Below, one piece after another: positions 16,807 through 25,498 of a stretch of DNA of 64,000 nt (position 1 is its first letter; each line of letters starts with the position of its first letter). Source of the stretch: Fischerella sp. PCC 9431. Its GTDB lineage: Bacteria > Cyanobacteriota > Cyanobacteriia > Cyanobacteriales > Nostocaceae. A model generated the notes under the pieces. It was not told the DNA's origin and searched no databases. It saw only the letters and a list, made by a program, of their open reading frames with translations. The stretch spans positions 5,663,559 through 5,727,558 of the forward strand of contig NZ_KE650771.1 of assembly GCF_000447295.1 (NCBI RefSeq), read 5' to 3'. The position numbers and the translations under genes were made by a program.

Positions 16807-18429
16807 TTGGCTGCTATTAGTACAGAAATCAATCAACCTGTATGTACCTATCTCAATCGTCGTGGACAAGTGATCCGCGTTGGAGTTGGTACTCCGCGTC
16901 AAACGCAAATTCCTCCGTTAGAATTGCCTCGTTACGGTGCGGAACGACTTAGCGGTATCCGTTGTATCGCCACACACCTGAAGTCAGAACCTCCTAACGA
17001 AGCGGCACTAACTTCTATGGCATTACAACGCCTGGATGCCTTAGCTGTAATAAATATTACAGGAGCGGGATTTCAAAAACGGGGTGGTGGAGCTACAGGC
17101 TACGTTAAAGAAGCATATTTAGCGCACCTGACATCACAAGATTCCCGCACCCTAATTACCAGTCCCTCTTTCAAGCCAGAAAATGGTAATGTTCTATCCC
17201 CAAGTTGGAACGTGTCACCACCAATGAGCCTGGATGCTCTGACTAAGCAGGACTTGCTTGATTTAGTTGAAGAACTAGAAGAGGGTTTCCGGCGGGAATT
17301 TGTCGCCCAAGAGGTAGACACTGATCATGATCGCGTGGTGATAGTTGGAGTGATGACCGATGATCTGTCATCTCAACAATTCCAAGACATTGTGGCAGAA
17401 TTGGGGCGATTGGTAGATACTGCTGGTGGAGAGGTATTACAGACTTTATGGCAGAAGCGATCGCGTATTCATCCCCAAACTGTAGTGGGTGAAGGTAAGG
17501 TACAAGAAATAGCCCTAACAGCGCAAACTTTGGGAGCTAATCTTGTAGTTTTTGATCGCGATCTTTCACCTTCCCAAGTTCGCAACCTAGAGACTCAAAT
17601 TGGTTTGCGAGTCGTTGACCGTACGGAAGTAATTTTGGATATTTTTGCCCAACGCGCTCAATCTCGTGCTGGTAAATTACAAGTAGAGCTGGCGCAGTTA
17701 GAATATATGCTGCCACGACTCACTGGGAAAGGACAAGCCATGTCTCGACTCGGTGGTGGTATCGGTACTCGTGGACCTGGGGAGACTAAATTGGAAACCG
17801 AACGCCGTGCGATCGGTCGGCGGATTTCTCGTCTACAACAAGAAGTTAACCAGCTACAGGCCCATCGAGAACGGTTACGACAACGGCGACAAAACCGAGA
17901 AATTCCTTCCGTAGCTTTGGTTGGTTATACCAATGCAGGTAAATCCACCTTATTGAATGCTTTAACAAATGCCGAAGTTTACACCGCCGACCAGCTATTT
18001 GCTACCCTTGACCCTACTACACGCCGCTTAGTTGTTCCCCACGCAGCAACTAGTGAACCCCAAGAAATTCTGATTACAGACACGGTAGGTTTTATCCACG
18101 AATTACCAGCATCGTTGATGGATGCCTTCCGCGCTACCTTGGAAGAAGTCACAGAAGCTGATGCTTTGCTACATTTAGTAGATTTGTCTCATCCTGCTTG
18201 GTTAAGTCACATTCGTTCAGTCAGAGAAATTTTGGCTCAAATGCCAGTTACACCCGGTCCAGCACTGGTTGTTTTTAACAAAATTGACCAAGTTAGTAGT
18301 GAAATCTTAGCTCAAGCACGAGAAGAATTTCCCCTAGCAGTGTTTATTTCTGCAAGCAATCGCTTGGGATTAGAAACTCTACGTCAGCGTCTCGGTCAGC
18401 TGGTGCAATACGCCACTTCCTCTCGGTAA
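16807..18429 (+). CDS. hflX: GTPase HflX (5' end uncertain)
   Basis: HflX is a ribosome-associated GTPase that splits stalled or stress-inactivated 70S ribosomes. The first usual start codon is the TTG at 16807, giving 540 aa. A cyanobacterial N-terminal extension comes first (about residues 1-170). The HflX core follows: HDRVVIVGVM, the glycine-rich loop GGGIGTRGPGETKLE, then the G domain with G1 VALVGYTNAGKSTLLN, G3 ITDTVGFIHELP and G4 VVFNKIDQ. The same frame is open back to 16624 and encodes protein-like sequence (IETIFGNLQGLKSSQLKQLQ, then RIPGDRITTPEFAQRL) that belongs to the extension. No ATG, GTG or TTG lies in that stretch, so the true start is not identifiable. Confidence 0.9.
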   Translation: MAAISTEINQPVCTYLNRRGQVIRVGVGTPRQTQIPPLELPRYGAERLSGIRCIATHLKSEPPNEAALTSMALQRLDALAVINITGAGFQKRGGGATGYVKEAYLAHLTSQDSRTLITSPSFKPENGNVLSPSWNVSPPMSLDALTKQDLLDLVEELEEGFRREFVAQEVDTDHDRVVIVGVMTDDLSSQQFQDIVAELGRLVDTAGGEVLQTLWQKRSRIHPQTVVGEGKVQEIALTAQTLGANLVVFDRDLSPSQVRNLETQIGLRVVDRTEVILDIFAQRAQSRAGKLQVELAQLEYMLPRLTGKGQAMSRLGGGIGTRGPGETKLETERRAIGRRISRLQQEVNQLQAHRERLRQRRQNREIPSVALVGYTNAGKSTLLNALTNAEVYTADQLFATLDPTTRRLVVPHAATSEPQEILITDTVGFIHELPASLMDAFRATLEEVTEADALLHLVDLSHPAWLSHIRSVREILAQMPVTPGPALVVFNKIDQVSSEILAQAREEFPLAVFISASNRLGLETLRQRLGQLVQYATSSR

Positions 18430-18469
18430 ATACTTAAAAATAATTAATTAAGTGATAAAAATCTTATAT

Positions 18470-18493
18470 AGGGGTGGACAGCAGTTCACCCCT
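18470..18493 (+). terminator. Hairpin downstream of hflX
   Basis: AGGGGTG (18470-18476) pairs with CACCCCT (18487-18493), followed by CATTTATTAAAC. It lies 40 bp after the hflX stop. The stem is short, but the position is right for a terminator. Confidence 0.5.
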
Positions 18494-18624
18494 CATTTAT
18501 TAAACAAAATCCGAAAACCAGTGTTTGTGCGGTAGATAAGAATTATTTTTAAGTTTAGATTTGATATAAGTATTTCAAAACAATTGTTAAAAATATTTCG
18601 CATCATTATAACTAGGCAATATTT

Positions 18625-19515
18625 ATGCAATTAGCTTTAGAGCAGCTTGAGTCGAAAGACGTCAAAGTAAATCTTCTTCTCACTGGAGGACATGAGTACA
18701 CCGTTTATTTGAGATCAGATGCGCCTACATTACATAATCTTTTAAAAGCTGTTGCGGCTCGTGCATATAAACAAGAATCTGCTTGTCAGAGTTTATTTCA
18801 AATTCCTATAGATGAAGGGCGTTCTGTTTTATGTTTTCCTAGTGAACATCTCACTGGGCTTGTGATAGAACCACCAATATTTTTACAGCAAATAGAAAAT
18901 CATCAACATCAATCAACAGATATACTAACTTCTGAGTATGTACAAATAGATAACTTTCTGAGTACAGAAGAATATAAAAAATTAATTAAATATGTTCTCA
19001 AAAAAGAATTAGAATTTGTACCTACAAGTACTTCTACAAATGATGTAAATTATCGTCGCTCAATGGTTCTTTATTCATTTCTTGAGTTCTCAGATCTGAT
19101 TGTCAAACGTGTGAGAGCGATGATTCCAGATATAATTAGCGAGTTAAGCATACCATCATTTGCCATATCTCAAATAGAAGCTCAACTGACAGCACATAAT
19201 GATGGTAATTATTACAAACTTCATAATGATAATGGTAGCCCTGATACTGCTAACAGAGAATTGACTTTTGTTTATTACTTTTATCGAGAACCAAAAGAAT
19301 TTTCAGGTGGCGAATTGCTTTTATATGACAGCAAAATAAAAAATAATTTATATGTAAATGCAGAGTCATTTACAAAAATAGAACCACGTAACAACAGTAT
19401 TGTTTTCTTTCTTAGCCGTTGTATGCATGAAGTTCTCCCTGTAAATTGTGACTCCAGAGCCTTTGCTGATAGTCGTTTTACTATTAATGGCTGGGTACGT
19501 AAGGCAACAAATTAA
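18625..19515 (+). CDS. 2-oxoglutarate/Fe(II)-dependent oxygenase
   Basis: 296 aa from an ATG. Residues of about 105-296 are a prolyl-4-hydroxylase-type double-stranded beta-helix. The Fe(II) ligands are H and D of LTAHNDGNYYKLHNDNGSPD and the distal H of SRCMHEVLPV; the 2OG-binding R lies shortly after, in RFTINGWVRK. Between them is ELTFVYYFYREPKEFSGGEL, typical of the family. The first 100 residues (LLTGGHEYTVYLRSDAPTLH and onward) form a separate N-terminal domain that I do not recognise. The substrate is unknown; protein-residue hydroxylation is a guess by family. It is a single-gene unit with a hairpin terminator after it. Confidence 0.85.
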   Translation: MQLALEQLESKDVKVNLLLTGGHEYTVYLRSDAPTLHNLLKAVAARAYKQESACQSLFQIPIDEGRSVLCFPSEHLTGLVIEPPIFLQQIENHQHQSTDILTSEYVQIDNFLSTEEYKKLIKYVLKKELEFVPTSTSTNDVNYRRSMVLYSFLEFSDLIVKRVRAMIPDIISELSIPSFAISQIEAQLTAHNDGNYYKLHNDNGSPDTANRELTFVYYFYREPKEFSGGELLLYDSKIKNNLYVNAESFTKIEPRNNSIVFFLSRCMHEVLPVNCDSRAFADSRFTINGWVRKATN

Positions 19516-19554
19516 GTTAAGTTTAAATAACTATGATATTCTCTTTGTATTTCA

Positions 19555-19590
19555 GGGAAGGTGATTGCCTTCCCTTATTTGTTTTTTAGT
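19555..19590 (+). terminator. Rho-independent terminator after the 2OG oxygenase
   Basis: GGGAAGG (19555-19561) pairs with CCTTCCC (19568-19574) across a 6-nt loop, followed by TTATTTGTTTTTT. It begins 40 bp after the stop. Confidence 0.75.
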
Positions 19591-19598
19591 TACTACAA

Positions 19599-19747
19599 TA
19601 GACCTCTTGCACGAATCGGAAAATCAGGTTTGTCATTCTGTAGGTGGAAGCCTTCGGTGCAAGGTATGTAACGTAGTAGAATGAAGAATTTCACAGATGT
19701 TTCGCTTCGCTCAACATGAGGTTTTAAATATTTATGCAAGAGGTCTA
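19599..19747. mobile_element. MITE-like element, 149 bp
   Basis: It is bounded by perfect 13-bp terminal inverted repeats: TAGACCTCTTGCA (19599-19611) and TGCAAGAGGTCTA (19735-19747). The inside includes ATGTTTCGCTTCGCTCAACA-type sequence common in dispersed cyanobacterial repeats. It has no coding capacity of its own: the 68-codon minus-strand ORF across it is incidental. No clear target duplication was seen. Confidence 0.7.
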
Positions 19748-19950
19748 ATATTTGTTTACTTATAGATATATCAGTAAAAACCCTGAATGTAATTAACAAA
19801 AAATGAAATGAATCTTCATTTTTTTTAGATTTATTTTTAGATAAAAAATATAGACGAGCAAGATGAATTTGAGAAAATTGATACAGCTATAAAGAACGAG
19901 TTACAGAAGAGCAACTGACATACTTTTGTAAAAGCAAATAAAGAGGAATA

Positions 19951-21066
19951 ATGTCAAAATATTCAAAGTCAACCTTTACACATTTAGTCGTAGGTTTAGT
20001 GACATTCAGCGTAATTGGCACTGGTTTGGTCAGTACTGCTTATGCTGGTAACGGTAATGGTAAGGGTAATGGTAATAGTAATGGCAACAGTCAAAACCAA
20101 GCTACACCAACACCCGCACCCGTGCCTACTCCAGCACCAACACCCGCACCAGCACCAGCACCAGTTAGCAAGGGTACAATTAGTTTTTCAGCAACAGGAA
20201 CGAATACTTACGATCAATCTAATGATCCTTTAGCAGCATCAGTCGTCTTTGATTTTTTAGAAAATGGTATATTGTCACTAACTCTGTCTAATACATCTTC
20301 TATGGGTATATCAAATCCTTCTGATGTCTTGACAGCAGTCTTTTGGGACTATGATAGCTCTCCTCTAAACTTATCGTTATTGTCAGCTACAGCCTCAACT
20401 GTAGTTAGTGGCTCTTCCACTGTTGGAAATAATGTTGATCTTCTTGGCTCTCTCAATGAATGGAAGTTGCCAAATACTAGTAGTACTAGCGGGCTACCTG
20501 GTATCACTCAACATTATGGTGTCGGTACTGCTGGCTTGGGTATTTTCCAAGGTGGTGGTGGACAGCAATTCAATTACGGTATTGTCAGTGGTTACTCTGA
20601 TGATGCAAACAAAGCTGTCAAAGATGGAACTTTTGTGAAAGGTTCCGCCACCTTCCTTTTATCAGGGCTAACCTCTAACTTTGATATAAACAAGATTGGT
20701 AATATCCGCTTTCAGTACGGTACATCGTTAAGCGAAGCTAGTTTAACGCCAACACCAGCACCAGCACCAACACCAGCACCAGCACCCGCACCCGCACCAG
20801 CACCAACACCAGCACCAGCACCAACACCAGCACCAGCACCAACACCCGCACCCGCACCAGCACCCGCACCCGCACCAGCGCCCGCACCAGCGCCTGCGCC
20901 CGCGCCTAGTCCGACATCTTATTACACACCAATACCAACTCCACCTGCGCCTGCACCTAAGAAAGTACCTGAACCAGGGTTAGCTACAGCACTGGGACTG
21001 TTTGCTTTAGGTGCTTTGAAAAAAGGACAAAAGGAGAAAAACAAAAACAACTTTTCTCAAAGTTAA
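19951..21066 (+). CDS. PEP-CTERM exosortase-sorted surface protein with Pro-Ala repeats
   Basis: 371 aa. A signal peptide (MSKYSKSTFTHLVVGLVTFS ... VSTAYA) is followed by an Asn/Gly-rich linker (GNGNGKGNGNSNGNS). Next come a short Pro/Thr/Ala run, a beta-rich domain of about 190 residues (FSATGTNTYDQSNDPLAASV and onward), and a long Pro-Ala-Thr repeat encoded at about 20748-20908. The C-terminus is a PEP-CTERM sorting signal: KKVPEPGLATALGLFALGAL followed by KKGQKEKNK. Exosortase/EpsH systems recognise such tails and deliver the protein to the envelope or exopolysaccharide. The proline-rich segment is likely a stiff spacer of variable length. The ribosome site AAGAGG lies 7 nt before the ATG. 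A strong terminator follows. Confidence 0.85.
   Translation: MSKYSKSTFTHLVVGLVTFSVIGTGLVSTAYAGNGNGKGNGNSNGNSQNQATPTPAPVPTPAPTPAPAPAPVSKGTISFSATGTNTYDQSNDPLAASVVFDFLENGILSLTLSNTSSMGISNPSDVLTAVFWDYDSSPLNLSLLSATASTVVSGSSTVGNNVDLLGSLNEWKLPNTSSTSGLPGITQHYGVGTAGLGIFQGGGGQQFNYGIVSGYSDDANKAVKDGTFVKGSATFLLSGLTSNFDINKIGNIRFQYGTSLSEASLTPTPAPAPTPAPAPAPAPAPTPAPAPTPAPAPTPAPAPAPAPAPAPAPAPAPAPSPTSYYTPIPTPPAPAPKKVPEPGLATALGLFALGALKKGQKEKNKNNFSQS
20748..20908 (+). repeat. In-frame Pro-Ala/Pro-Thr minisatellite
   Basis: Imperfect 6- to 12-nt units (CCAGCA, CCAACA, CCCGCA) are tandemly repeated and encode PAPAPTPA blocks within the PEP-CTERM protein. A shorter related run is at about 20105-20163. Such tracts change length readily by slippage while staying in frame. 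Confidence 0.85.
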
Positions 21067-21100
21067 ACAAAGCTGTTAAATTTTTATCACATTAAACTAA

Positions 21101-21143
21101 GGCTTAGAAGTACAGCTAGCTATCCTTCTAAGCCAGTTTTTTT
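21101..21143 (+). terminator. Rho-independent terminator after the PEP-CTERM gene
   Basis: GGCTTAGAAG (21101-21110) pairs with CTTCTAAGCC (21125-21134), then AGTTTTTTT. The loop contains a small AGCTAGCT palindrome. Confidence 0.85.
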
Positions 21144-21321
21144 CACAAAATATAATTGAAGCTTTGGTAGGAGGCGATCGCTTATATCCAAACTGAAAAT
21201 GACTAATTTTGTTCTGGACTAAAATTTAAGTAATATTCAACACTCATAAACAACTGTCTTAACAAAAATTTTACCTCTATTAGTGACAATGATCACTAAA
21301 TGAACATGGAAATAAAACATC

Positions 21322-22026
21322 ATGGAAAACGGTCAACACACCCGCACTCTCTCGGTTGATATAGGTGGTAGTGGGGTGAAAGTACTTGTTTTAGATATTA
21401 CAGGCAATCCTCTAACTAAAAGGTCACGTTTAGAAACACCCCAACCTGCGAAACCACCATCTGTAATTCATGCGATCGCAACTTTAGCTTCTACTCAAGG
21501 TGAATTTGATCGGGTTTCAGTCGGTTTTCCCGGTGTGGTACGTCATGGTGTAACGCAAACAGCTGTTAATTTAGACCCAGATTGGGTTGGATTTGATTTA
21601 GCAGGTGCGTTATCAGAACGCTTGAGTAAACCTGTACGAGTGATTAACGACGCTGATATGCAAGGATTGGGAACAATCCAAGGTCAGGGTGTAGAGATGG
21701 TGATTACTCTGGGTACTGGATTTGGTTCGGCTTTATTTGTCGATGGGAAATTAGTGCCAAATTTAGAAATGGGACATCATCCTTTTAGAAAAGGTGAAAC
21801 CTACGAACAACAGCTAGGAAGAGCAGCATTAGAAAAAGTTGGGGATGACAAATGGAACAGGCGTTTACTTAAAGCGATCGCATCTTTACAACATTTGTTT
21901 AATTACGATTCTCTTTATATCGGTGGTGGTGAAGCGACGAGGATCAAACTTCAGTTGCCAACAAATGTAAAAATTATTCCCAATATTACTGGTTTATTAG
22001 GTGGAATTGCTTTGTGGTGTGATTAA
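21322..22026 (+). CDS. ppgK: Polyphosphate glucokinase (ROK family)
   Basis: 234 aa from an ATG. It is a ROK-family kinase: the phosphate-binding loop TLSVDIGGSGVKVLVLDITG is at the N-terminus, the sugar site is in RVINDADMQGLGTIQGQG, and EMVITLGTGFGSALFVDG follows. The helix containing GHHPFRKGETYEQQLG and the shape and length match polyphosphate-dependent glucokinases, which phosphorylate glucose with inorganic polyphosphate (often also ATP). The usual ROK zinc cysteines are not present, as in that subgroup. It acts in the cytoplasm. It is monocistronic, with about 140 bp before the next gene. Confidence 0.85.
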   Translation: MENGQHTRTLSVDIGGSGVKVLVLDITGNPLTKRSRLETPQPAKPPSVIHAIATLASTQGEFDRVSVGFPGVVRHGVTQTAVNLDPDWVGFDLAGALSERLSKPVRVINDADMQGLGTIQGQGVEMVITLGTGFGSALFVDGKLVPNLEMGHHPFRKGETYEQQLGRAALEKVGDDKWNRRLLKAIASLQHLFNYDSLYIGGGEATRIKLQLPTNVKIIPNITGLLGGIALWCD

Positions 22027-22168
22027 TTTATGATGAGTGTGGTGTTGGTATGTTGTCAACCAACACAGTGATTCGGTCAAAATGCAGAAAGTAAATCTTT
22101 AATTTAAGAAAAGGTTAACTTTAGGTTATTATTAACTTCGGATTTTACTTATATAACTAACACAGCTA

Positions 22169-22366
22169 TTGCATAACTCAGAGAATGTTCAAGTAGGAGC
22201 CAAAGTATTAATTCTAGAACCGGCTTATGTTGCTGGCAAAACTGGAGTTGTTCGTTGTCCGGAACAACTGGCTGATGGTAGACTAAGCGATCGCTGGCTG
22301 ATCGAAGTCGATGCTGAAAATATTGTGGTGTCGTTGGCTCGCAATGAGTTTCAGGTAATTAACTAA
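22169..22366 (+). CDS. Small conserved-type protein, KOW-like
   Basis: 65 aa from a TTG (22169). It reads VQVGAKVLILEPAYVAGKTG and then VVRCPEQLADGRLSDRWLIE, a short beta-barrel-like segment reminiscent of a KOW/SH3 module. No membrane segment is present. Its stop TAA (22364-22366) overlaps the minus-strand stop TAG of the ATPase-GGDEF gene (22363-22365), so the two genes meet tail to tail on the tetranucleotide CTAA. The function is unknown. The amino-acid pattern and the HIP1-like site inside support a real gene; the start codon is less certain. Confidence 0.6.
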   Translation: MHNSENVQVGAKVLILEPAYVAGKTGVVRCPEQLADGRLSDRWLIEVDAENIVVSLARNEFQVIN

Positions 22367-24348
22367 CCTAAAACTACGCGATCGCGTCCTTTTCTTTTAG
22401 CTTGGTAAAGAGCTTTTTCTGCTGTGTTGACTAAAAATTCAGGTTCGCTTTCCTCTTCAGGAGTCATGCTAGCAACACCTACACTCACAGTTAAAACATT
22501 AGCAGGTAAACCCCCAATCCCAGGATATTCACAGGTAATTGCTAAAGCTTTGACTTGTTCGCGAATTTTTTCAGCAATGTATACAGCATTAACTGCGTCT
22601 ACATCGACCAAAATAGCAAATTCTTCTCCTCCATAACGAGCCAGCAATGATGAATGGTCTTCGTGTTCAATATTCGGATTGCGAGAATTTTCTGTACCTA
22701 AAGCTGTGCTGACATAGGAGAGATGATTATTTAACAACAAATTTTTCAGACTCTCACGGATCGTATGAGCAATTTGTTGTAAACAGATATCTCCGGTGCT
22801 ATTTCCATAGGTTTTATTATAAATTTTGAAATAATCAATATCAAATAAAATCATTGATAAGGGAGTACATTCGCGTATTGAACGTTGCCATTCAAGTTGC
22901 AAATAAGTATGAAAATAACGGCGGTTAGCTAACTGAGTTAATTCATCTAAACTTGAGAGAATACGTAATTGTTGGTTTTCTTTTTCTAATTCTGCCACAC
23001 GCCCACGGCTAGCACTATTAGCAATATTCAGTTTTTCTCGAAAATACATACGAAATAATTCACATGCTACACTAACGCGATCGCCTTCCAATTTCACAAG
23101 CCCAGTACTATATAATCTATATGCCAGCATTGGTTCTATTTGTAGAGGCTCCGTAGCTGTAACCACTTCACGAAATGCGTCTGCTAATTGTGTTTCCTGT
23201 TGCAAGATGAGCATGTACTGACTCAAATAGTCTCTATAAATTCCTGTATCTGTTGGTGCTTGTTGTAAGATCTGTTCTAAATTGTTTTCTAAGCCACCCT
23301 TACCGATAAGATGATATAATGCCAACCTGACTAAGTAAGGATGTCCCCCTACCATCGCCATTAATAGGTCAGTATTAGAGTTATCTGTCCACTCTAATCC
23401 ATGACACTGAGCTAAATTCTGCACTTGCTCTTTTGTAAATGGTGGTAGTCGCAGTGGTAAACCAATATTAAATGGAGATTGATTTACCTTCAAAGAGAGA
23501 AATATTTCCGTGGAATAAGCCATGACTATGCGAAGTTTTTGCAAAACACTCACTCGTTTTGCTTGTTCATACCACGAACGTAATAATGGCAAAAATTCTG
23601 AAGCAATTTCTGGATAGTCAAATACCCAATCCACCTCATCTAATACTAGGACAAGAGGAGTTTTTATTGACTGTAGCAAGTATGTCTGGACATACAGAGA
23701 ACAGCTGATTTTACTACCCATATCCTCATCCCAAAACTCATTGAGTCTTGGTTCTAGCTGTAACTCTCTACTAAGATTGGCGCAAAACCAGCGTAAAAAT
23801 TTATTAATATTGACAAATACTGCTTTATCTGCTTGTTGAAAGTCCAAGCTCACTGTTTTATAGCCTAGATTGGTTGCATGAGCTAAAATTCTTAAAATTA
23901 GGGAACTTTTACCCATTTTTTTTGGGGCTTTGATGCAGATAACACTTCCTGGTTCAGTAATTTCTGTATAAGCTAATTCCTCAATTGGTGGACGAGGAAT
24001 GTAAAATCTAGAATTGAGGGATACTGGTCCTGCGGGAAATTCTAAGGATACTGCTGTAGCAGCACGATGATATTCCCTGATTAACTGGTGCTGTGTTCTA
24101 CTGAGTTGGCGAGGTTCGAGAATCTGACGAAAGTTAGATTTGTTTATTGATTCTTTCCAAAAATCACTCATCAATTGCCATAAATTAGAAGCAACTTTCC
24201 TAACTCGCTCTTCTCCGTAGTGCGCCTCTAGTGCTATGTTATTGTACGTTTTTCCTTCCCAAGAAGAACGCAATATTAATTCTTGCAGCGATGTCAGTGC
24301 ATTAGGTAAGCTTGCTTTTAGTAGAAGTATTACTTCATCTATAGTCAT
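22363..24348 (-). CDS. AAA-like ATPase fused to GGDEF diguanylate cyclase
   Basis: 661 aa from an ATG. Residues 1-95 resemble the helix-turn-helix domain found at the N-terminus of cyanobacterial vWA/MoxR-associated and AAA-like proteins (ILRSSWEGKTYNNIALEAHY). Residues of about 110-440 are a STAND/AAA-type ATPase: Walker A APKKMGKSSL (K147), Walker B LVLVLDEVDWVF and a GHPYLVRLAL sensor region. A coiled coil (RVAELEKENQQLRIL) leads to a GGDEF domain with DELTQLANRRYFHTYL and an intact GGEEF active site (RYGGEEFAILVDVD), so c-di-GMP synthesis is plausible. ATP-gated assembly could control cyclase output; this is inference from the architecture. Confidence 0.88.
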   Translation of the reverse strand: MTIDEVILLLKASLPNALTSLQELILRSSWEGKTYNNIALEAHYGEERVRKVASNLWQLMSDFWKESINKSNFRQILEPRQLSRTQHQLIREYHRAATAVSLEFPAGPVSLNSRFYIPRPPIEELAYTEITEPGSVICIKAPKKMGKSSLILRILAHATNLGYKTVSLDFQQADKAVFVNINKFLRWFCANLSRELQLEPRLNEFWDEDMGSKISCSLYVQTYLLQSIKTPLVLVLDEVDWVFDYPEIASEFLPLLRSWYEQAKRVSVLQKLRIVMAYSTEIFLSLKVNQSPFNIGLPLRLPPFTKEQVQNLAQCHGLEWTDNSNTDLLMAMVGGHPYLVRLALYHLIGKGGLENNLEQILQQAPTDTGIYRDYLSQYMLILQQETQLADAFREVVTATEPLQIEPMLAYRLYSTGLVKLEGDRVSVACELFRMYFREKLNIANSASRGRVAELEKENQQLRILSSLDELTQLANRRYFHTYLQLEWQRSIRECTPLSMILFDIDYFKIYNKTYGNSTGDICLQQIAHTIRESLKNLLLNNHLSYVSTALGTENSRNPNIEHEDHSSLLARYGGEEFAILVDVDAVNAVYIAEKIREQVKALAITCEYPGIGGLPANVLTVSVGVASMTPEEESEPEFLVNTAEKALYQAKRKGRDRVVLG

Positions 24349-24780
24349 CAGTTATCGGCTCTTACTGTATCTGATATTGCCTCAAATTATTTTTCTATAA
24401 TTATCAGGGTTAGAAAATATTTTACAATTTCATAGGAGCAATAGGATATTTTTATTATCGTACCAGTAGCCAAACAAATTGAAAAATCGGCTACCACGAA
24501 AAACCTTAGTCAAGGTAAATAATATTTTTCAAAAAATGATGAAAATAAGATTTGGAAGTCGAACCAGAAAAATTTTATACTTCTACTTTATAATCTCTGT
24601 TTTTGTCGAGTAAGCTTGTTATAAGTAGAACGGCGCAAAAAAGAAGTATGTAACGGAAAGTAAATTTGCCCAAAAAGCTTTTCCCTTCTGATATTTGCAA
24701 TTGTTAAGTAATTATCCCAAGTCCCAATTACCAATTATTACTTTATTATTTTTTCCTTGTTGAATATTGAGTGAATATTT
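24349..24780. other. AT-rich divergent intergenic region
   Basis: 432 bp between the divergent ATPase-GGDEF and cytochrome b genes. It must hold both promoters. I see no ORF of note, no RNA gene and no strong hairpin, only AT-rich sequence. Confidence 0.5.
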
Positions 24781-25380
24781 ATGAGCATAAGTGTTACTTC
24801 TAAGCATCAAAAATTACCAATCCAAGCAAGGGGAGCAAAAATATTTCACTGGATTAATATTATTAGCCTGTTTATTATGCTGACTAGTGGACTGCAAATT
24901 TATAATGCTAACCCTGTTTTCGGTGGAAGATCTGGTTTGCATATTCCACCGATATTTACCTTGGGTGGTTGGCTAGCAGGAGGAAGACATTGGCATTTTG
25001 CTGCGATGTGGCTATTTTCACTTAACCTTTTGTGGTATGGATTTTACATTTTAATTACCCGTCGCTGGCGACACCGATTTGTAGGTGTGAATGATATCAA
25101 AGCATTACAAAAAACTCAAAATCCCAAACGCCTGATTTATGCTTGGCATCGTATAGTTTACACAAGTATTATTCCCATACTCCTTTTAGCTTTATTTACA
25201 GGTATAGGCATGTATAAACCTGCTCAGTTTCCGTGGATTGTTGATATATTTGGGAACTGGCAAGGATTGAGGATTGTTCACTTTGCTTCAGTACCACTCG
25301 TAATTATTTTTTCTCTTGTTCATTGGTGGTTGGGAAAAAAAGCGGGTGGTTCGCAATTGACAGATTCAATGTTTTGGTGA
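24781..25380 (+). CDS. Cytochrome b561-type membrane subunit
   Basis: 199 aa from an ATG. It has four or five membrane spans with candidate heme histidines H23 (IFHWINIISLFIML), H70/H72 (GGRHWHFAAMWLFSLN), H123 (YAWHRIVYTSIIP), H167 (LRIVHFASVPL) and H181 (FSLVHWWLG). This is the di-heme cytochrome b561/thiosulfate-reductase-type fold. The molybdopterin oxidoreductase gene follows 118 bp downstream on the same strand, so it is probably the quinone-linked electron partner of that enzyme. The spacer between them contains AT-rich tandem repeats (AATTAAAA units) and ATTACCA units. Confidence 0.85.
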   Translation: MSISVTSKHQKLPIQARGAKIFHWINIISLFIMLTSGLQIYNANPVFGGRSGLHIPPIFTLGGWLAGGRHWHFAAMWLFSLNLLWYGFYILITRRWRHRFVGVNDIKALQKTQNPKRLIYAWHRIVYTSIIPILLLALFTGIGMYKPAQFPWIVDIFGNWQGLRIVHFASVPLVIIFSLVHWWLGKKAGGSQLTDSMFW

Positions 25381-25498
25381 AGGAGAGTGAGGAGGAAATA
25401 ATTAAAAATTAAAAATTAAAAATTAAGAATTGGGAAGACAGATAAAGAGAACGAAAACCACCAATCACCAATTACCAATTACCAATTACCAATAAATT
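25381..25498. repeat. AT-rich tandem repeats between the two oxidoreductase genes
   Basis: About three and a half copies of an AATTAAAA unit (about 25400-25427) and several copies of ACCAATT (about 25465-25492). They occupy most of the spacer of an otherwise operon-like pair. Confidence 0.75.

Noticed and set aside
19593-19799. 68-codon minus-strand ORF
   Set aside because: It spans the MITE-like element including both terminal repeats; it is not an independent gene.
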